A stretch of 64,000 nt of DNA, from assembly GCA_004193555.1 (NCBI GenBank), contig RPGP01000040.1:129127-193126 (forward strand). Reading direction: 5' to 3'. The position numbers were made by a program, and so were the translations under genes. The DNA is from Desulfobacteraceae bacterium Eth-SRB1 (GTDB taxonomy: Bacteria; Desulfobacterota; Desulfobacteria; Desulfobacterales; ETH-SRB1). Of this stretch, positions 61,606 through 64,000 are shown piece after piece; the first letter of the stretch is position 1; each line of letters starts with the position of its first letter. The notes below the pieces were generated by a model. The model had not been told where the DNA came from and did not search any database. It worked only from the letters and a program-made list of their open reading frames with translations.

Positions 61606-62933
61606 TTTCTTACCTTTTTAAATCTATCAGAAACCTGTTTTTCTTTGGTGATTTTAATATAAGCAGGAATTTTAAACGATTCCAATCTGCTTTTACAGTA
61701 TTTTCTAATCCTTTTTTTTAAGGAATTAACCGGCTCGTCATCTTCAAGATTGATCTTGGCTGCAACGATCTTTCCCATAATTGGATTATCTTTTGAAAAT
61801 ACCGATACATCATTAATATTATCCATTTCTAATAAAACAGATTCAACTTCCGCAGGATATACTTTTTGCCCACCAACATTAATAATATCAGTGGTTCTCC
61901 CAAGAATTTTTATCCATTCTCCGTCAACTTCTACTTTGTCTTGAGTATTAAACCAACCGTTAAATTCTTCACATCTGTCAGGGTATATATATCCGAGCAT
62001 TGAAGTAGAAGCTTTTAAAAAGAGCACGCCATTTTCAATTTTATAATCGGTGGTTCGCCTATCAATACTTATCCAAAGCGGATCGTTTGGTTTACTTTTT
62101 ACAATTGGGCTTCCCATTTCAGTAATCCCGTATTTTTGGATTGCTCTTACTTCAGTTCCAAGCATGATTTTGGTTTTTTTCAGAGTTTCGTCTGCCATTC
62201 GTTCAGAACCAAAAGTGATAATTTTGAAATTCGGTAATTCGGAAGAATTCCATAGAGATCTGATAATTAACATAGTTAAGAAACTTGGTGACGTTGGAAA
62301 TACTTCTACATGGTTCTCACGCAAGGTTTCATAAACATTATCAGGTGATCTGTCTGTAATCCTGACAAGAGCACCATGAGCAAAAAGAGTATATAATAAC
62401 GTGTCAATTCCGGCAATATGATCAAAAAGCAAGAAACCTAATGTTATGTAAGACTTTTTACTAAATTCATATTTTTTTAACAACTTTGTTGCCGAATGCA
62501 GGATGGCCTTTGGTTTTCCTGTAGTGCCAGAGGTGAAAAATATTATACCACTTTCATTTTGATGGAATAATTTTGCGGTTAATGAAGGAAGTTTATTATC
62601 AGCTAATTTTATGATATTTTCAGTAACATGATCGAAAATAAAATTGGCACCTATTGTTTTTTGAAGCTCAGAGTTTTCTCTGTTATCATTATTCATTAAA
62701 GTAACTACATTTCCTGTTATTAACAAAGCCAGAAACATAGTGACAGAATTAATATCGAAATCTCCATATATAATTACGGTTTTTTTTTCAATTCCATTAT
62801 TCAGTAAAAGTTTCTCATAATCGTTTACTTTTTGTAGAAGATCACGATAAGTATATTGGTAATTATTGTCTACCAAAGCAGTCTTCTTCTGAAAAGCGTG
62901 GTTTTGCAACATCTGCTTAATGAACTTCCTCAT
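61602..62933 (-). CDS. Acyl/aryl adenylating enzyme (ANL superfamily)
   Basis: 443 residues, short for the superfamily. A3 loop IFFTSGTTGKPKAILH (131-146), A5-like IQKYGITEMGSPIV, A7 GWFNTQDKVEVDGEWIKILG, A8 hinge GRTTDIINVGGQKVYPAEVE, and a C-terminal Lys (A10) in KEKQVSDRFKKVRK. It should activate a carboxylic acid with ATP and load it on a carrier, most plausibly the ACP encoded two genes upstream. N-terminal shortening suggests a small substrate, but specificity cannot be read by eye. Abuts the reductase gene (one-base overlap) and overlaps the GNAT gene by four bases. Confidence 0.88.
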   Translation of the reverse strand: MRKFIKQMLQNHAFQKKTALVDNNYQYTYRDLLQKVNDYEKLLLNNGIEKKTVIIYGDFDINSVTMFLALLITGNVVTLMNNDNRENSELQKTIGANFIFDHVTENIIKLADNKLPSLTAKLFHQNESGIIFFTSGTTGKPKAILHSATKLLKKYEFSKKSYITLGFLLFDHIAGIDTLLYTLFAHGALVRITDRSPDNVYETLRENHVEVFPTSPSFLTMLIIRSLWNSSELPNFKIITFGSERMADETLKKTKIMLGTEVRAIQKYGITEMGSPIVKSKPNDPLWISIDRRTTDYKIENGVLFLKASTSMLGYIYPDRCEEFNGWFNTQDKVEVDGEWIKILGRTTDIINVGGQKVYPAEVESVLLEMDNINDVSVFSKDNPIMGKIVAAKINLEDDEPVNSLKKRIRKYCKSRLESFKIPAYIKITKEKQVSDRFKKVRK

Positions 62934-63640
62934 CAGTAACTAACTCCGCCTAAAAAAATTACTTGTCCAGTTATAAAATTACTTTTATCAGAAATAAAGA
63001 AATCAATTACATTGGAAATATCATCAAACTCTCCATATCTATTAATCGTTTGCATATTTAACAAAGAATCCATTTTTTCCTTTGGAACATTCTTTATTAA
63101 ATCAGTATAAATTGGTGTGGGGCCAATTGCGTTTACTGTAATATTATACGTAGAAAATTCTTTTGCTAAAATTTTAGTAATTGATTCGATGGCTGATTTA
63201 GATGCAGCATAAACAGATTCCCCCTCCATTTTTAGCGGTGTAGCTATAGTTGCAAAATTAATAATTCTGCCGAATTTATTTTTAGCCATTATTTTACCTG
63301 CTTCACGGCAAAAGACAAAAGTACCAAACACATTTGTTTTGAAAACTTTTTCCACAACAGAAAGAGGGGTAAGCAAACTATGATTCATTGATGCAATGCC
63401 AGCGTTGTTTATCAGATAATCAATTTTGCCATATTTTTTTGAGATTGCAGAGATCATTTTATTCACAGCTTTTTCATCAGCAACATCCAAACAAAAATGT
63501 TCATATTTTTCGTGTTTTAAATCAGATTCAGACCTTGAGCAACCGATTACAATAAAATTTTTACCAAGATAATATTCAGATAAGTATCTTCCAATACCTT
63601 TCCGTGTGCCTGTTATTACCATTACTTTTTTATTCATCAA
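62933..63640 (-). CDS. SDR-family reductase (FabG-like)
   Basis: 235 residues of classical SDR: VMVITGTRKGIGRYLSEYYL (TGxxxGIG), DYLINNAGIASM (NNAG), YAASKSAIESITKILAKEFS (YxxxK), VNAIGPTPIYTDL and a final FITGQVIFLGGVSY. The Ser of the catalytic tetrad is replaced by a Thr/Ala context (NFATIATP). Between an ACP and an adenylating enzyme it is probably a beta-ketoacyl-ACP or hydroxyacyl-ACP oxidoreductase; a sugar reductase is the alternative. It overlaps the ACP gene by 11 bases. Confidence 0.85.
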   Translation of the reverse strand: MMNKKVMVITGTRKGIGRYLSEYYLGKNFIVIGCSRSESDLKHEKYEHFCLDVADEKAVNKMISAISKKYGKIDYLINNAGIASMNHSLLTPLSVVEKVFKTNVFGTFVFCREAGKIMAKNKFGRIINFATIATPLKMEGESVYAASKSAIESITKILAKEFSTYNITVNAIGPTPIYTDLIKNVPKEKMDSLLNMQTINRYGEFDDISNVIDFFISDKSNFITGQVIFLGGVSY

Positions 63641-63932
63641 TTTCCTCGTTTTCTGTTACTTGTTCTCCAATAAAATCCGCTAAAGTTGAAATAGTTCTAA
63701 AAGGACTATTACGACGAGACATTGCCTTTTCAGATGTAAGCGAGATTTCGTAATCTTCATCTAAAAATCTTGATTCTATATCAATTATAACATTTACCAA
63801 ACCCATGGAATCAAGAACAGATTCTTTGCCAAATAAGACAGTATCTTCATTAGCTTTCTCATTAAAATCTTGAGACTCAAAATATTCATTAACTGTTTTA
63901 TTTAAAATTTCCTTTATTCTATGTTTTTCCAT
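63630..63932 (-). CDS. Acyl carrier protein
   Basis: 100 residues, acidic, with the 4'-phosphopantetheine attachment site in VLDSMGLVNVIIDIE (Ser42, DSMGL instead of the commoner DSLD/E). The first 38 residues and the helix after the Ser follow the PP-binding fold; an inserted RRNSPFRTIST precedes the last helix. As a dedicated carrier it starts the module ACP-SDR-ANL-GNAT. GAGGG lies six bases before the ATG, so it is likely well translated. Confidence 0.87.
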   Translation of the reverse strand: MEKHRIKEILNKTVNEYFESQDFNEKANEDTVLFGKESVLDSMGLVNVIIDIESRFLDEDYEISLTSEKAMSRRNSPFRTISTLADFIGEQVTENEEIDE

Positions 63933-63960
63933 TATTTCCCTCTTTTAGAATTTTCTTTGT

Positions 63961-64000
63961 TCAATTTTTGCTCCAAATTTTATTTTTAGATTTCTTCAAA
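63961..64000 (-). CDS. Possible 3' end of an upstream gene
   Basis: On the minus strand one frame reads LKKSKNKIWSKN and stops at 63961. It could be the end of a gene lying outside the window, in line with the close spacing in this operon. Only 12 codons, so weak. Confidence 0.2.
   Translation of the reverse strand, partial: LKKSKNKIWSKN

Noticed and set aside
15934-64000. ops/JUMPstart element or riboswitch ahead of the glycan genes
   Set aside because: I looked through the larger gaps on the minus strand and saw no GGTAGC-type ops or convincing riboswitch fold; the true operon start may be outside the window.

Overview
The window reads as a chromosomal segment of a Gram-negative bacterium carrying a very large surface-polysaccharide (O-antigen or capsule) locus that borders a repeat-rich accessory region. 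The mix of toxin-antitoxin modules, DUF4143 ATPases, the GxxExxY gene, a wbpB-wbpD fusion and dispersed short repeats is what I would expect in a Desulfobacterota (deltaproteobacterial) or similar environmental genome. That placement is an inference; no rRNA, tRNA or ribosomal marker is present to confirm it. The first 25 kb are of mixed composition. From about 26 kb onward the coding sequence is visibly AT-richer, which fits horizontal acquisition of the glycan cluster.

Region 1 (1-15.9 kb) is an island of small defence or addiction modules separated by repeats: three DUF4143 ATPases (one cut by the window edge), two TumE-type toxin pairs, an AbrB/RelE-like pair, YefM-YoeB, a DUF4160 remnant with DUF2442, HigB-HigA, an antitoxin/RelE pair, two AlbA_2 ATPases (one internally deleted, one with a frameshift in an 8-base homopolymer), and a GxxExxY gene enclosed by 34-bp inverted repeats. 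Fragments of an epimerase (4.8 kb) and of an O-antigen ligase (13.8-14.7 kb) suggest the island was assembled inside an older glycan locus. Spacers are made almost entirely of recurring repeat families, and several of them now encode the ends of proteins.

Region 2 (15.9-26.6 kb, minus strand) carries a WbpB-WbpD fusion, a WbpE-type aminotransferase, a WecB/WbpI-type epimerase, an unusual membrane-anchored sugar transferase and a deacetylase-like protein. This is part of a UDP-2,3-diacetamido-uronic acid pathway plus chain initiation. It is interrupted by IS66 remnants, an orphan XRE antitoxin and an AbiEi-AbiEii pair.

Region 3 (26.7-29.3 kb) is an ATP-grasp gene split by an IS3-type element that has folded back and created a degenerate inverted copy of the host gene.

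Region 4 (29.4-64 kb, all minus strand, mostly overlapping genes) is a long glycan operon or set of operons. It holds an ATP-grasp ligase, a CapA-like protein, acetyl- and carbamoyltransferases, about seven glycosyltransferases, a UDP-L-FucNAc/QuiNAc-type pathway (FnlA, RmlD-like reductase, WecB), Wzy and Wzx, a heparinase-like lyase with its bi-domain oxidoreductase, two DegT aminotransferases, a methyltransferase, a nonulosonic-acid block (NeuB, NeuA and a CBS nucleotidyltransferase), and at the upstream end a carrier protein-reductase-adenylase-GNAT module that may make and attach an acyl group. Together these suggest a Wzx/Wzy-dependent polysaccharide with amino, nonulosonic and acylated or amidated sugars.

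Most unusual signals: (a) two sequence-unrelated repeat families share one geometry, three 8-mers spaced 10 then 9 bases, and one of them forms the terminal inverted repeats of the GxxExxY gene; (b) a hairpin repeat family whose stem sequence changes completely while its shape is kept; (c) repeats captured in frame inside or at the ends of several proteins; (d) the acylation module at 60.7-63.9 kb.
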